Positions 53,959 through 63,021 of a stretch of 64,000 nt of DNA are shown in pieces. A program made the position numbers and the translations under genes. Below the pieces are notes generated by a model that was given only the letters and a program-made list of their open reading frames with translations, made no database searches and was not told where the DNA came from. Where the stretch lies: assembly GCF_002890915.1 (NCBI RefSeq), contig NZ_POUT01000007.1, positions 210,798 through 274,797 of the forward strand. Direction: 5' to 3'. This stretch comes from Stutzerimonas stutzeri (GTDB lineage Bacteria; Pseudomonadota; Gammaproteobacteria; Pseudomonadales; Pseudomonadaceae). Numbering within the stretch: the first letter of the stretch is position 1; each line of letters starts with the position of its first letter.

Positions 53959-55785
53959 ATGCATCCACGCATCCTTGAGGTGACCGAGCGCCTGATCGAA
54001 CGCAGCCGTGCCACTCGCACAGGCTACCTCGCCATGATCGAGGCCGTGGCTAGCGACGGCCCGCAGCGCGGCAAGCTGCAATGCGCCAACTTCGCCCACG
54101 GCGTGGCCTCCTGCGGCGGTAGCGACAAGCAGCGCCTGCGCCTGATGGACTCGGCCAATGTGGCCATCGTCAGCGCCTACAACGACATGCTGTCGGCGCA
54201 CCAGCCCTACGTCGATTACCCCGAGCGGATCAAGCGCGTGCTGCACGAAATCGGCTCGGTCGGCCAGGTGGCGGGCGGCGTGCCCGCCATGTGCGATGGC
54301 GTGACCCAGGGCGAGCCGGGAATGGAGCTGTCCCTCGCCAGCCGCGAAGTGATAGCGCTGTCTACCGCGGTAGCCCTGTCGCACAACATGTTCGACGCGG
54401 CGCTGTACCTGGGCATCTGCGACAAGATCGTCCCCGGCCTGCTGATCGGTGCCCTGCGCTTCGGCCACCTGCCGGCGCTGTTCATGCCCAGCGGGCCGAT
54501 GACCTCCGGCCTGCCCAACAAGGACAAGGCCGATGTACGTCAGCGCTTCGCCGATGGCCGGGCCAGCCGCGAAGAACTGCTCGAAGCCGAAATGAAGGCT
54601 TACCACGACCCCGGCACCTGCACCTTCTACGGCACCGCCAACACCAACCAGATGCTCATGGAAGTGATGGGGCTGCACCTGCCCGGTGCATCCTTCGTCA
54701 ACCCGGAGGCCCCGCTGCGCCAGTGGCTGAGCGACGAGGCCGCGCGCCAGGTGGTGCGCCTGACCCGCCAGGGCGGCAGCTTCACGCCGCTTGGCCGCCT
54801 GCTCGACGAGCGTGTGCTGGTCAACGCCGTAGTCGCCCTGCATGCCACCGGCGGCTCCACCAACCACACCCTGCACCTGCCGGCCATCGCCCAGGCCGCC
54901 GGCATCCAGCTGACCTGGCAGGACATGGCCGACCTCTCCGAGGTGGTGCCGACCCTGACCCGCGTCTATCCCAACGGCAAGGCCGACATCAACCATTTCC
55001 AGGCCGCCGGCGGCGTGGCCTTGCTGGTGCGCGAGCTGCTCGACGCCGGCCTGCTGCACGAGGACGTGGACACGGTCGTGGGCCACGGCCTGCGCCGCTA
55101 CACCCAGGAGCCGTTCATCGATGGCGACCGGCTGGTCTGGCGCGACGGTCCGGCACGGAGTCTCGACGAGAATGTCCTGCGTCCGGTGGCGCGGCCCTTC
55201 TCGGCCGAAGGCGGCCTGCGGGTGATGCGCGGCAACCTCGGCCAGGGGGTGATGAAAATCTCTGCCGTGGCGCCGGAACACCAGGTGGTGCAAGCGCCGG
55301 CACGAATCTTCCATGACCAGCAGCAACTGGTCGAGGCCTTCGAGGCCGGCGAACTGGAGCGCGACCTGGTCGCGGTGATGCTGTTCCAGGGGCCACGCAG
55401 CAACGGCATGCCCGAGCTGCACAAGATGACCCCTTACCTCGGCGTGCTGCAGGATCGCGGCTTCAAGGTCGCATTGGTCACCGACGGGCGCATGTCCGGC
55501 GCCTCCGGCAAGGTGCCCGCGGCCATCCACGTCTACCCCGAGGCCATCGATGGCGGCCCCTTGGCGCGCCTGCGCGACGGCGACATCGTGCGGGTCGATG
55601 GCAGCAGCGGCGAGCTGCAGGTGAACGTCGACGCCGCCGAGCTGGCCGCGCGCCAGCCTGTGCAGCCCTCGGCCACTGAGAGCGTGGGCTGTGGCCGCGA
55701 GCTGTTCGCCTTCATGCGCGGCTCCTTCAGTTCGGCCGAACTCGGTGCCAGCGTCTTTACCCAGGCCCTGGCGGCGCTGAAATAG
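53959..55785 (+). CDS. edd: phosphogluconate dehydratase Edd
   Basis: A 608-residue IlvD/Edd family dehydratase that turns 6-phosphogluconate into KDPG. Cluster cysteines occur in [28 protein letters not shown] and [10 protein letters not shown], and the family motif [18 protein letters not shown] is near the C terminus. It follows gntR by 102 bases on the same strand, with a weak RBS region (GGAGTCCGCCC). Confidence 0.95.
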   Translation: MHPRILEVTERLIERSRATRTGYLAMIEAVASDGPQRGKLQCANFAHGVASCGGSDKQRLRLMDSANVAIVSAYNDMLSAHQPYVDYPERIKRVLHEIGSVGQVAGGVPAMCDGVTQGEPGMELSLASREVIALSTAVALSHNMFDAALYLGICDKIVPGLLIGALRFGHLPALFMPSGPMTSGLPNKDKADVRQRFADGRASREELLEAEMKAYHDPGTCTFYGTANTNQMLMEVMGLHLPGASFVNPEAPLRQWLSDEAARQVVRLTRQGGSFTPLGRLLDERVLVNAVVALHATGGSTNHTLHLPAIAQAAGIQLTWQDMADLSEVVPTLTRVYPNGKADINHFQAAGGVALLVRELLDAGLLHEDVDTVVGHGLRRYTQEPFIDGDRLVWRDGPARSLDENVLRPVARPFSAEGGLRVMRGNLGQGVMKISAVAPEHQVVQAPARIFHDQQQLVEAFEAGELERDLVAVMLFQGPRSNGMPELHKMTPYLGVLQDRGFKVALVTDGRMSGASGKVPAAIHVYPEAIDGGPLARLRDGDIVRVDGSSGELQVNVDAAELAARQPVQPSATESVGCGRELFAFMRGSFSSAELGASVFTQALAALK

Positions 55786-55838
55786 AACCACTGCAATCGT
55801 GACGACCCGCCCGGGCCATCACGATTGCATCGCGAAAA

Positions 55839-55850
55839 GACAGCGCTATC
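55839..55850 (+). promoter_or_regulatory. GntR operator 3 (eda promoter region)
   Basis: GACAGCGCTATC, identical to operator 2, including the flanking AAAGA. It lies between edd and eda, 100 bases before the eda start, so eda and the downstream gapN-like gene have their own GntR-controlled promoter. Confidence 0.78.
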
Positions 55851-55950
55851 TTTGGCGCGTCGCTGCAATGCCGAGGCGGGTCGCCCCAGTGGCCGGTCTC
55901 CGCCTTTCCCAACCCCCAGTCAGGGGCCACGGCCCCCGAGGATAGAACCG

Positions 55951-56637
55951 ATGAACGACCCGCAACGCCACGAGGCGACCTCCGCACCACTGCCGGACAT
56001 GGCCAGCAAGATCGCGCGCATCGACAGCCTGTGCGCGGCGGCACGCATCCTCCCGGTGATCAGGATCGAACGCGAAGCGGACATCCTGCCGCTGGCCGAT
56101 GCCCTCGCCGCCGGTGGCCTGCGCACCCTGGAAGTCACCCTGCGCTCGGACCTCGGCCTGCAGGCCATCGCCGAGTTGCGCAAGGCGCGACCGGAACTGT
56201 GCGTGGGCGCCGGCACGGTGCTCGATGAAAGCATGCTGGCCGATGCGGTGGCCGCCGGCGCCGAGTTCATCGTTACACCGGGTTGTACCCAGGCCCTGCT
56301 CGAAGCCGGTATCGAATGCCCGGTACCGCTGCTGCCCGGCGTCAGCAGCGCCTCGGAAATCATGCTCGGCTACGCTCTGGGCTACCGCCGTTTCAAGCTG
56401 TTCCCCGCTGAACTGGCCGGCGGCATCGCCGCGCTCAAGGCGTTCCGCGGCCCATTCGGCACCGTGCGTTTCTGCCCCACCGGCGGTCTCAACCCGGGCA
56501 ACCTGCGGAACTACATGCAGCAGCCCAACGTGATGTGCGTCGGCGGGTCGTGGATGCTGGAGGATGCCTGGGTGCGCAGCGGTGACTGGCAGCGCATCAC
56601 CCAGGCCGGTTCCGAGGCCTTGCAACTGCTGGCGTGA
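55951..56637 (+). CDS. eda: KDPG/KHG aldolase Eda
   Basis: A 228-residue class I aldolase cleaving KDPG to pyruvate and glyceraldehyde 3-phosphate. The catalytic Glu (LEVTLRSD) and the Schiff-base Lys (YRRFKLFPAE) are visible, with VTPGCTQALL. ATG 55951 is chosen with GAGGAT upstream; ATG near 55999 (MASKIARID) would fit a shorter family form. It is followed by the dehydrogenase gene after 64 bases. Confidence 0.93.
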   Translation: MNDPQRHEATSAPLPDMASKIARIDSLCAAARILPVIRIEREADILPLADALAAGGLRTLEVTLRSDLGLQAIAELRKARPELCVGAGTVLDESMLADAVAAGAEFIVTPGCTQALLEAGIECPVPLLPGVSSASEIMLGYALGYRRFKLFPAELAGGIAALKAFRGPFGTVRFCPTGGLNPGNLRNYMQQPNVMCVGGSWMLEDAWVRSGDWQRITQAGSEALQLLA

Positions 56638-56701
56638 GCCAGTCGGACCCGGCGCCGCTGGCGGCGCCCCCCTATTCGCAGCGACCGAAAGGACCGGAAC
56701 C

Positions 56702-58330
56702 ATGAGCTCAGAGAACGCATTGAACAATCTCTTTCCCAGTGCAGCCCGGATTCCCGAGCAGTACCGGCTGGACATTCCGATCGAACAGCGCGAGTACCTG
56801 CTCGATGGCCAACTGCATCGCTGGGAAGGCCCGCTGGCCAGTGTGCGCAGCCCGATCTGCCTGACCCACGGCGATGGCCACACCGAGCAGGTGATCCTCG
56901 GCAGTGCCCCGCTGATGGACGCCGAAGCCGCCCTGGCGGCGCTGGATGCCGCCGTGCGGGCCTATGACAACGGCCAGGGCGCCTGGCCGACCCTGCGCGT
57001 GGCCGAGCGCATCCGCCATGTGGAAAGCTTCCTGCTGCGCATGCGCCAGCAGCGCGACGCCGTGGTGCGCCTGCTGATGTGGGAAATCGGCAAGAGCCTC
57101 AAGGATGCCGAGAAGGAATTCGACCGCACCTGCGACTACATCGTCGACACCATCGACGAGCTGAAAGAGCTCGACCGCCGTTCCAGCCGCTTCGAGCTGG
57201 AGCAGGGCACCCTCGGCCAGATCCGCCGCGCGCCGCTGGGCGTGGCGCTGTGCATGGGCCCCTACAACTACCCGCTCAACGAAACCTTCACCACCCTGAT
57301 CCCGGCGCTGATCATGGGCAACACGGTAGTGTTCAAGCCGGCCAAGTTCGGCGTGCTGCTGATCCGTCCGCTGCTCGAAGCCTTTCGCGACAGCTTCCCG
57401 CCCGGCGTCATCAACGTCATCTACGGCAAGGGCCGCGATACCGTCAGCGCGCTGATGGCCAGCGGCAAGGTGGACGTGTTCGCCTTCATCGGCACCAACA
57501 AGGGTGCCAGCGACCTGAAGAAGCTCCACCCGCGCCCGCACCGCCTGCGCGCGGTGCTCGGCCTGGATGCGAAGAACCCCGGCATCGTGCTGCCCCAGGT
57601 GGACCTGGACAACGCCGTGGAAGAGGCCGTGACCGGCGCCCTGTCGTTCAACGGCCAGCGCTGCACCGCACTGAAGATTCTGTTCGTCCAGCGCGATGTC
57701 CTGCAGCCGTTCCTCGATCGCTTCAGCGCCCGGCTGGCGGCACTCAAGCCCGGCATGCCATGGGAAGAGGGCGTGGCCCTGACGCCGTTGCCGGAGCCGG
57801 GCAAGGTGGACTACCTCAACGGCCTGCTGCAGGACGCCTTGGCAAAAGGCGCACAGGTGATCAACCCGGGCGGTGGCGGCCAGCGCGAAACCTTCTTCTA
57901 CCCGGCGCTACTCAGCCCGGTCAGCGCGGACATGCGCCTGTACCATGAAGAGCAGTTCGGCCCGCTGATTCCGGTGGTGCCGTATGACGACCTCGCTGAA
58001 GTGATCGACTACGTCCTGCGCTCGGACTACGGCCAGCAACTCAGCCTGTTCGGCAACGACCCGCTGCAGATCGGCCGGTTGATCGACGCCTTCGCCAACC
58101 AGGTCGGCCGCATCAACGTCAATACCCAGTGCCAGCGCGGCCCGGACCGCTACCCGTTCAACGGGCGCAAGAACTCGGCCGAAGGCACCCTGTCGGTGCA
58201 CGATGCGCTGCGCGTGTTCTCCATCCGCACCCTGGTCGCCACGCGTGATCGGGAAGCCAACAAGGCGCTGTTCAGCGAGATCATCCAGGGCCGCCATTCG
58301 AGCTTCCTGACCACCGACTACATCTTCTGA
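56702..58330 (+). CDS. NADP-dependent glyceraldehyde-3-phosphate dehydrogenase-like ALDH
   Basis: A 542-residue aldehyde dehydrogenase family protein of the non-phosphorylating GapN type by position and length. The catalytic Cys is in FNGQRCTAL. The glutamate that activates water in ALDHs (the E of ELGGK) appears replaced: the aligned stretch is VLGLDAKNPGIV. GapN-type activity would oxidise the glyceraldehyde 3-phosphate released by Eda and yield NADPH. It shares the operator before eda. Substrate is inferred from context. Confidence 0.85.
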   Translation: MSSENALNNLFPSAARIPEQYRLDIPIEQREYLLDGQLHRWEGPLASVRSPICLTHGDGHTEQVILGSAPLMDAEAALAALDAAVRAYDNGQGAWPTLRVAERIRHVESFLLRMRQQRDAVVRLLMWEIGKSLKDAEKEFDRTCDYIVDTIDELKELDRRSSRFELEQGTLGQIRRAPLGVALCMGPYNYPLNETFTTLIPALIMGNTVVFKPAKFGVLLIRPLLEAFRDSFPPGVINVIYGKGRDTVSALMASGKVDVFAFIGTNKGASDLKKLHPRPHRLRAVLGLDAKNPGIVLPQVDLDNAVEEAVTGALSFNGQRCTALKILFVQRDVLQPFLDRFSARLAALKPGMPWEEGVALTPLPEPGKVDYLNGLLQDALAKGAQVINPGGGGQRETFFYPALLSPVSADMRLYHEEQFGPLIPVVPYDDLAEVIDYVLRSDYGQQLSLFGNDPLQIGRLIDAFANQVGRINVNTQCQRGPDRYPFNGRKNSAEGTLSVHDALRVFSIRTLVATRDREANKALFSEIIQGRHSSFLTTDYIF

Positions 58331-58341
58331 TGCCAGTACCG

Positions 58342-58361
58342 ACGCCCCCCTATGGGGGCGT
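58342..58361 (+). terminator. hairpin after the gapN-like gene
   Basis: ACGCCCCC (58342-58349) and GGGGGCGT (58354-58361) form an eight-base stem with a four-base loop, 12 bases after the stop codon. There is no T-run, but it fits an operon end. Confidence 0.65.
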
Positions 58362-58570
58362 GTCGGACTGCTCATTGAGCACGACGGAGGTTGTTCCCGG
58401 TTGCCGCCTGCAATATGGCCCGTAGTCGTTGCGCACGCTCATGCGCGAAGCTCTACCGGGATCGAATCGAAGCGCACAATGAGTTTCATCCTGGGCACCT
58501 GCTGATGCCCCACGTGGATGTGACTACTCGATGTCACACCTGCCAAAAACGACAGGCTCAGACAGCACAA

Positions 58571-58589
58571 AGCCCCGGAGTACGGGGCT
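58571..58589 (-). terminator. terminator hairpin belonging to the ssrA 3' end
   Basis: AGCCCCG and CGGGGCT pair around GAGTA; on the minus strand TTTGTGCTG follows. It lies just beyond the tmRNA-like end at 58602, in the place where ssrA is normally terminated. Confidence 0.7.
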
Positions 58590-58601
58590 CTGCGCTTGTG
58601 A

Positions 58602-58624
58602 TGGTGGAGCCGGGGGGATTTGAA
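58602..58624 (-). other. attachment-site remnant: 3' end of ssrA (tmRNA)
   Basis: On the minus strand these 23 bases equal the end of Pseudomonas tmRNA as I know it (TTCAAATCC, a run of C, GGCTCCACCA), the T-arm and acceptor stem with CCA. The sequence before them bears no resemblance to tmRNA. This is the signature left when an element integrates into the ssrA 3' end: the chromosomal tail and terminator stay on the left, and the element extends to the right. The complete ssrA should lie at the other end, outside the window. Confidence 0.75.
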
Positions 58625-58646
58625 TCCCAAACTTCAATATCCCGGC

Positions 58647-58688
58647 CAAATCAAGGCTTCAGCGCATTATGCAAGAAACCTTGATTTG
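58647..58688. repeat. inverted repeat inside the island end
   Basis: CAAATCAAGG (58647-58656) and CCTTGATTTG (58679-58688) form perfect ten-base arms 23 bases beyond the ssrA-like site. It could be an integrase arm-type site or a terminator. The following 58689-59037 is AT-rich and holds nothing I can call. Confidence 0.55.
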
Positions 58689-59037
58689 TTGGATTGCTCA
58701 CAGTGAGCGCGAGTATATGAACCTTTCGAGCCTTGTCAAGCATCGCATTCACCTATCTGTGAGAGTGGCTTTGCGTGCGTTGGCGAGTAGAGCTGCCCGC
58801 AGTCGGTTGGGTTTAGGCTGCGTTGAAGCCAAACGCTCCTGAGTTTGAAGTTACCAATGATCTAGGGAGGCGCCTTGGGTTTCTAAGGTGTTCCCGTTGG
58901 CACCCGATCATAATCACCTCAACTCAATTTACGGTCTTATTTTGACTGCGGTTCGAGGTTCATGGAGCAGGATTGCCTGGTGTGATTCCAGGTTTCAATC
59001 GCGAGGTGCGAAAATGGATGGGGCTGACATCGCTCGC

Positions 59038-59655
59038 TCAACGCGCGGTTGCCAATACCTTACGAGCGAACGTAACCAATTCAGGGCAGTCACCGTTGGT
59101 GCTGTTTCGGTCAACAAAAAAGCCTCGGATGCCTACTGCCGTTGGCCCATCTCGGTCGCAACGTTGGGAGTCACCGATCATCCACGATGCGGTCGGGGAC
59201 GCCCCAAGCTGATCGCAAATCCAACTGTAGATGGTGGGTTCGGGCTTCATTACGCCTAAATCACAGCTAAACGCATATGCGTCTAGCATGGGGTAGCAAC
59301 GCAGGACGGCTTGCCGGTACGGGAAAGCCAAATTCGAGCAAACACCGATTCGAATGCCTTGCTCTTGGAGCAGTTTCACCGCTTCGAGCCCGTCAGGATA
59401 TGCCTCAACGGCTGCGATCTCTTCTGCCAGGACAGTTTCCAGAGTGCTCAATTGTTCAGGGCTTGCAGTGATCCCCAAATGCGCTGCGGCTTGCGTCAAC
59501 GTTATCGCAGATTTCATCAGGAAAGACGCGTCGTCCGGGCGGGGGCGCCGCCCATGCGCCTTTCCGATCTTCATCAACTGTCGGTACGGATGCGACCCAT
59601 CTTGAATCTTTATCAGTGTCCCGAAAGCATCAAAAATGACGGCTTGTATGGTCAT
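59038..59655 (-). CDS. HAD-superfamily hydrolase
   Basis: A 205-residue HAD phosphatase-like protein. Motif I is FDAFGT (the second Asp of DxD is replaced by Ala-Phe, common in dehalogenase-like and some phosphatase types), motif II GVCSNLA, motif III Lys in MKPEPTIY and motif IV GDSQRCDRDGP. Substrate unknown. ATG 59655 is chosen as the family start. It is AT-richer than the core genes and lies in the island, just after a PIN remnant on the same strand. Confidence 0.82.
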   Translation of the reverse strand: MTIQAVIFDAFGTLIKIQDGSHPYRQLMKIGKAHGRRPRPDDASFLMKSAITLTQAAAHLGITASPEQLSTLETVLAEEIAAVEAYPDGLEAVKLLQEQGIRIGVCSNLAFPYRQAVLRCYPMLDAYAFSCDLGVMKPEPTIYSWICDQLGASPTASWMIGDSQRCDRDGPTAVGIRGFFVDRNSTNGDCPELVTFARKVLATAR

Positions 59656-59694
59656 TAGACATCCCGTTACGACAGGGTATGAAGGCTGGCGCAT

Positions 59695-60008
59695 TCAACC
59701 GACGTGCTTGATTGGCCCCGAATACTTCGCTGTAGCATGATTATTGGTTACTAGGATGAAGCCTTCCGAAGCTGCTTGTCCGATGAGCATCCGATCAAAT
59801 GGGCGCTGTGAAGGAGAGGCGAGGCCGCAGCCGTAATGGCGTGTCGGCTGGTCACGGACAGCTCCTTGTAGTCGCCGTCCAGAAGAGACCTTCTTAGTAC
59901 TCCTGAATCGAACTGAAAGCTGGCTTTGCCCATCGCGTTTTGGCCGATTTCCCAGATGCTAGCGGCGCTGATGAACAGCTCATTGGCGCGATCCTCGATC
60001 ATCTCCAC
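59695..60008 (-). pseudogene. frameshifted PIN-domain (VapC-like) toxin
   Basis: The first frame gives ELFISAASIWEIGQNAMGK and VLRRSLLDGDYKELSVTSRHA, and then near 59804 the reading shifts by one base to PFDRMLIGQAASEGFILVTN and NHATAKYSG. Joined, these make most of a PIN-domain ribonuclease. The N-terminal 35 residues with the first Asp are missing, and a stop lies in frame upstream. No antitoxin gene is visible. It is related to the remnant at 43390-43590. Confidence 0.75.
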
Positions 60009-60922
60009 AGCCCCGAGTTAGCTAACCCACTTAGTCTATCCCCTCGTTGGAGGGGCAGCTGTCATGGTCAATTGCAGGCTGTAAATAATTGCGGTTTTTC
60101 CGTGACGCTGCGGTTATATGGAATTATGGCTCAGCCATAATTATTGCTGAGCCATAATTTCCATTATTTTGTGGCCCCGCCGTTCAGCTCGACGCGTGAC
60201 GCGCTTCATGCGTGCACTAGATAGGTAGCTAGGTGTTAGTAAGCAGATCTCAGCGTACGCAGACTTTCTCGAACCTGCCCCTCGCTACAAATTACTCAGA
60301 TCATCCGCTTTCGTTTGCAATTTAAGCAGTCGCGAGGAGTCGCGGTACCCTTCCGCGTCACAGACGCGCCTCGCTTGTGGTGATTACCAACGGTGCGAAA
60401 TTTCAAAATTCGAAAAGACGACTCCGAGCCGGTTGGATCAGCCTCGCATCGTCCGTGGAGATATGTCTTGATCTCAAATAGTCATTGGCCGCGCCCAGGG
60501 TAAGTCCGATAAGGATTATCTTCTTTCTCTTCTGGTGCATGTGTTCTGGCAATCCTTGTCAATATATACGTATTACAAATACCGATGGTCAGTGGTTGGC
60601 TTTTTTCTTTTCTAAAAGTGCTTGACGAGCCGTCGCTGGAGCTGGATTATTTTATTGCATTGGTTTCAGGTTGCTGTTTTTTGTCCAATACTGAGCGTAG
60701 TGGGGCGACGCCATAGGCTTGCATCGATGAATAAAGTACTTAGTTTAATAATGGAGGTTGATGGGGTTGCGCTGCTCGCCTTTTAGACTCAGGCCATATA
60801 TTAAAAGTCAGAACTGACGCTCATTGGGAAACAAGCTTTTCATACTTGGTAGGTTTGTCAAGGTAGGGACGTTTTGCCCAGATTCTGCCTCTAGACATCT
60901 ATGGCTCAGATAGAGAGACGGT
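60009..60922. other. 900-base AT-rich stretch without a recognised gene
   Basis: No ORF here looks real on either strand. The stretch contains one strong hairpin (60122-60159) and is much more AT-rich than the core. It may hold the promoter of the 60923 gene near its right end and remnants of decayed DNA. Confidence 0.6.
60122..60159. repeat. perfect 14-base inverted repeat (hairpin)
   Basis: AATTATGGCTCAGC (60122-60135) is the exact reverse complement of GCTGAGCCATAATT (60146-60159), with a ten-base AT-rich loop. It may be a terminator or the site of a small RNA structure; no gene is attached. Confidence 0.75.
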
Positions 60923-61327
60923 ATGGACGATTTAAAGAAAGTATCTCATTTGTTATACGCCCCGGGTGAGGTAATGCCTGGTATCGAGATGTCGTTAGCA
61001 GAGGCGTGCGCGCGTGGTTCAGCGGCTGCGTTGCATGACGAGGTGCCTTTCTGTGTTGTGCGTGACTGGATCTGGATCGATCTCATCGTGCCTGACGCGA
61101 TACGAGAAACGTTACAGGCGTCCGGGCAACAGCCCGCGATGGTGTATGCCGGCCGCGTGTTGTACGACAGTGCCAACCGTTTCCAAGAGGGTGACTGGGT
61201 GCGTACAACACAACTGATTGAGTTTGCCGATGGGTGCATTTTCAGAACGCGCAATACGCGATATGTGCTTGCTGGCCCAGGGGCTCGCAAAAGCGCCGAG
61301 CTCACTACTGTGTTGAAGATTTTTTGA
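60923..61327 (+). CDS. unrecognised island protein, 134 residues
   Basis: A protein of 134 residues with no signal or membrane segment. It ends with a conserved-looking region GDWVRTTQLIEFADGCIFRT and NTRYVLAGPGARK. I believe similar short proteins occur in Pseudomonas islands, but I know no function. Its stop overlaps the next start (TGATG), so the two genes form a unit. AGAGAGACGGT precedes the ATG. Confidence 0.75.
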   Translation: MDDLKKVSHLLYAPGEVMPGIEMSLAEACARGSAAALHDEVPFCVVRDWIWIDLIVPDAIRETLQASGQQPAMVYAGRVLYDSANRFQEGDWVRTTQLIEFADGCIFRTRNTRYVLAGPGARKSAELTTVLKIF

Positions 61328-61641
61328 TGCGTAGTCAGATATTGGCGGGCATGGACGTACCAGACAACCGACACCCCGATGTGCCTTGCGACGTCTGTGG
61401 TACCTCCATGCGAGTGCCTGGGTACGGCGAACAGTTCGGTGTGCTGCAAGCGCACTGGGGATACGGCGCGCGACATGACGGTGAGCGTTATCGCGTACGG
61501 ATGTGTGAAACCTGCTTCTTCATGACCTTGGCGTATTTGCGACAGGAGCGACGCATACATCATTTGTTTGGCGACGCCCCGCAGCATGAAGACTACAAGT
61601 TTGGGCGTATTGCTCGAGACGATTATTGGTTGGACAGCTAG
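61327..61641 (+). CDS. unrecognised island protein with two CxxC motifs
   Basis: A 104-residue protein with CDVCG (near residue 20) and CETCF (near residue 62), likely a zinc-binding pair, and an acidic tail (IARDDYWLDS). It overlaps the end of the gene at 60923 by one base. Function unknown; the pair may be a small two-component accessory system of the island. Confidence 0.75.
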   Translation: MRSQILAGMDVPDNRHPDVPCDVCGTSMRVPGYGEQFGVLQAHWGYGARHDGERYRVRMCETCFFMTLAYLRQERRIHHLFGDAPQHEDYKFGRIARDDYWLDS

Positions 61642-61693
61642 CCGTTAGTGGGGGGAGGCAACGAGTTTTGATCCGAATTTGGGTGCTGACGTG

Positions 61694-62065
61694 ATGAGTT
61701 CAACTAAACGAAGTATCGACCAAGCACGTGATGTATCTGACGCGTTGTCGCGAGCAATGGATATATCTTTTGGTAGGGAAGTTACGGCGTATCTCACGGA
61801 CGCTTATTTAATCGCAGGCTGTTGTATCGGCGTGGTTCATCGTCACGTGCGGGCGGATGTGTATGGTAGGTTCCAGGACGGTCACCGGGTTCGGACCTCC
61901 GATGTACTGAAAGCTCATGAGCAAGGCGGGTTTTGGGCGCTGTTTACCGCCACGGGCAGCTTGTACGTTATTGTGACTTTCAAAGAAGACGGGCGCCTGT
62001 CACTGGATTGGCTGTTGGCACAGAGGGCAAAAGGCATACACGCAACCCCGGTAACGAAACAGTGA
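61694..62065 (+). CDS. unrecognised island protein, 123 residues
   Basis: A 123-residue protein with a hydrophobic patch around residue 35 (DAYLIAGCCIGVVHR) and a motif GRFQDGHRVRTSDVLKAHE that faintly recalls the GDWVRTTQL region of the 60923 protein, so the two may be distantly related. ATG 61694 chosen; RBS weak. It follows the CxxC protein by 52 bases. Confidence 0.65.
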   Translation: MSSTKRSIDQARDVSDALSRAMDISFGREVTAYLTDAYLIAGCCIGVVHRHVRADVYGRFQDGHRVRTSDVLKAHEQGGFWALFTATGSLYVIVTFKEDGRLSLDWLLAQRAKGIHATPVTKQ

Positions 62066-62159
62066 TCCTTTTCTCGTGTCAGTACTATAAAGCTGAGCCC
62101 ACGGTCCGTGCTGATGCTCGTAAGTTTATATCCTCTGAGGAAAAGAAGGGCGGGGTGTC

Positions 62160-62813
62160 ATGCAGGTAAAGCGTTGGGGGCAGCTTGATGCGCTTCGTCA
62201 ACAACTTGGAGAAAGTCGCTGGTTACTTTGCGTGGATCTGGAAGCGACTTGCGATGACTACCCTGCCGGCCTAAACGAGGCGGCCCGGAACGCTCACGTA
62301 TTGAAGGTCCAGCGCGACGAGATGGAGACGATCGATATTGGCATCGCGCTGTTGGATGTTCAGTCGGAGTACAGGATTGTCGATCATTTCGGACAGTTTG
62401 TCCGGCCGCTACTTCGCCCCACGCTGACTGAGTTTTGCACGGGGCTGACCGGCATATCTCAATCTGACGTCGATACTGCAAAGCGTTTCGCGGAGGTACA
62501 AGAGCAGCTTGGTGACTGGTTGAAGCCGCGAAATACAGAAGGCTGGCGCTGGTGCTCTTGGGGCGATTACGACCTAAACCAGCTGAAGGAGGACGCTTTC
62601 AGAGCAGGGGTAGATGTATTGCTGGATCCGGCGCGTCATATCAATCTAAAGAAGTGCTTTTGGAAGATTTTCGCTTGCCGTGCGCTAGGACTGAAGTATG
62701 CAGTGGAAAGCATAGGCCTTTCCTGGGAGGGTGAGCATCACAGGGCCATCGACGATGCGCGTAATCTGGCACGGTTAGCGCAGTTACTGCTCAGCGCGAG
62801 GCAACCGACGTAG
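62160..62813 (+). CDS. DEDDh 3'-5' exonuclease (ERI-1/KapD-like)
   Basis: A 217-residue exonuclease. Exo I is VDLEATC (near residue 25; Asp and Glu), then EMETIDIGIALLD, Exo II region SWGDYDLNQL and Exo III HHRAIDDARN with the catalytic His and Asp. This subgroup resembles KapD and eukaryotic ERI-1 nucleases that trim RNA or DNA ends. GAAAAGAAGGGCGGGGTGTC precedes the ATG. Part of the island gene run. Confidence 0.85.
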   Translation: MQVKRWGQLDALRQQLGESRWLLCVDLEATCDDYPAGLNEAARNAHVLKVQRDEMETIDIGIALLDVQSEYRIVDHFGQFVRPLLRPTLTEFCTGLTGISQSDVDTAKRFAEVQEQLGDWLKPRNTEGWRWCSWGDYDLNQLKEDAFRAGVDVLLDPARHINLKKCFWKIFACRALGLKYAVESIGLSWEGEHHRAIDDARNLARLAQLLLSARQPT

Positions 62814-63021
62814 TAGGGCGGACAGCGCTGTGCCTGCTCATCAATTCTACCCCGTGGTCGCCCGGCTCGCATCGAGCCGCCTTTTCACCAGTGCATACGG
62901 AACACATCTGGATAACGTCATAAAGAGATTCAACACGTAGCTTGGTGCGAGGTATTGGCTGATGCACCCGAATTGCCGATACTGCTAAATGGCCAGCATG
63001 CTTGTATAGGGAGTCGAAGCG

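Noticed and set aside
58602..58700. A complete tmRNA or tRNA gene near 58.6 kb
   Set aside because: Only the last part of the T-arm and acceptor stem with CCA is present; no 5' acceptor strand or tag-peptide region is found on the minus strand upstream of it.
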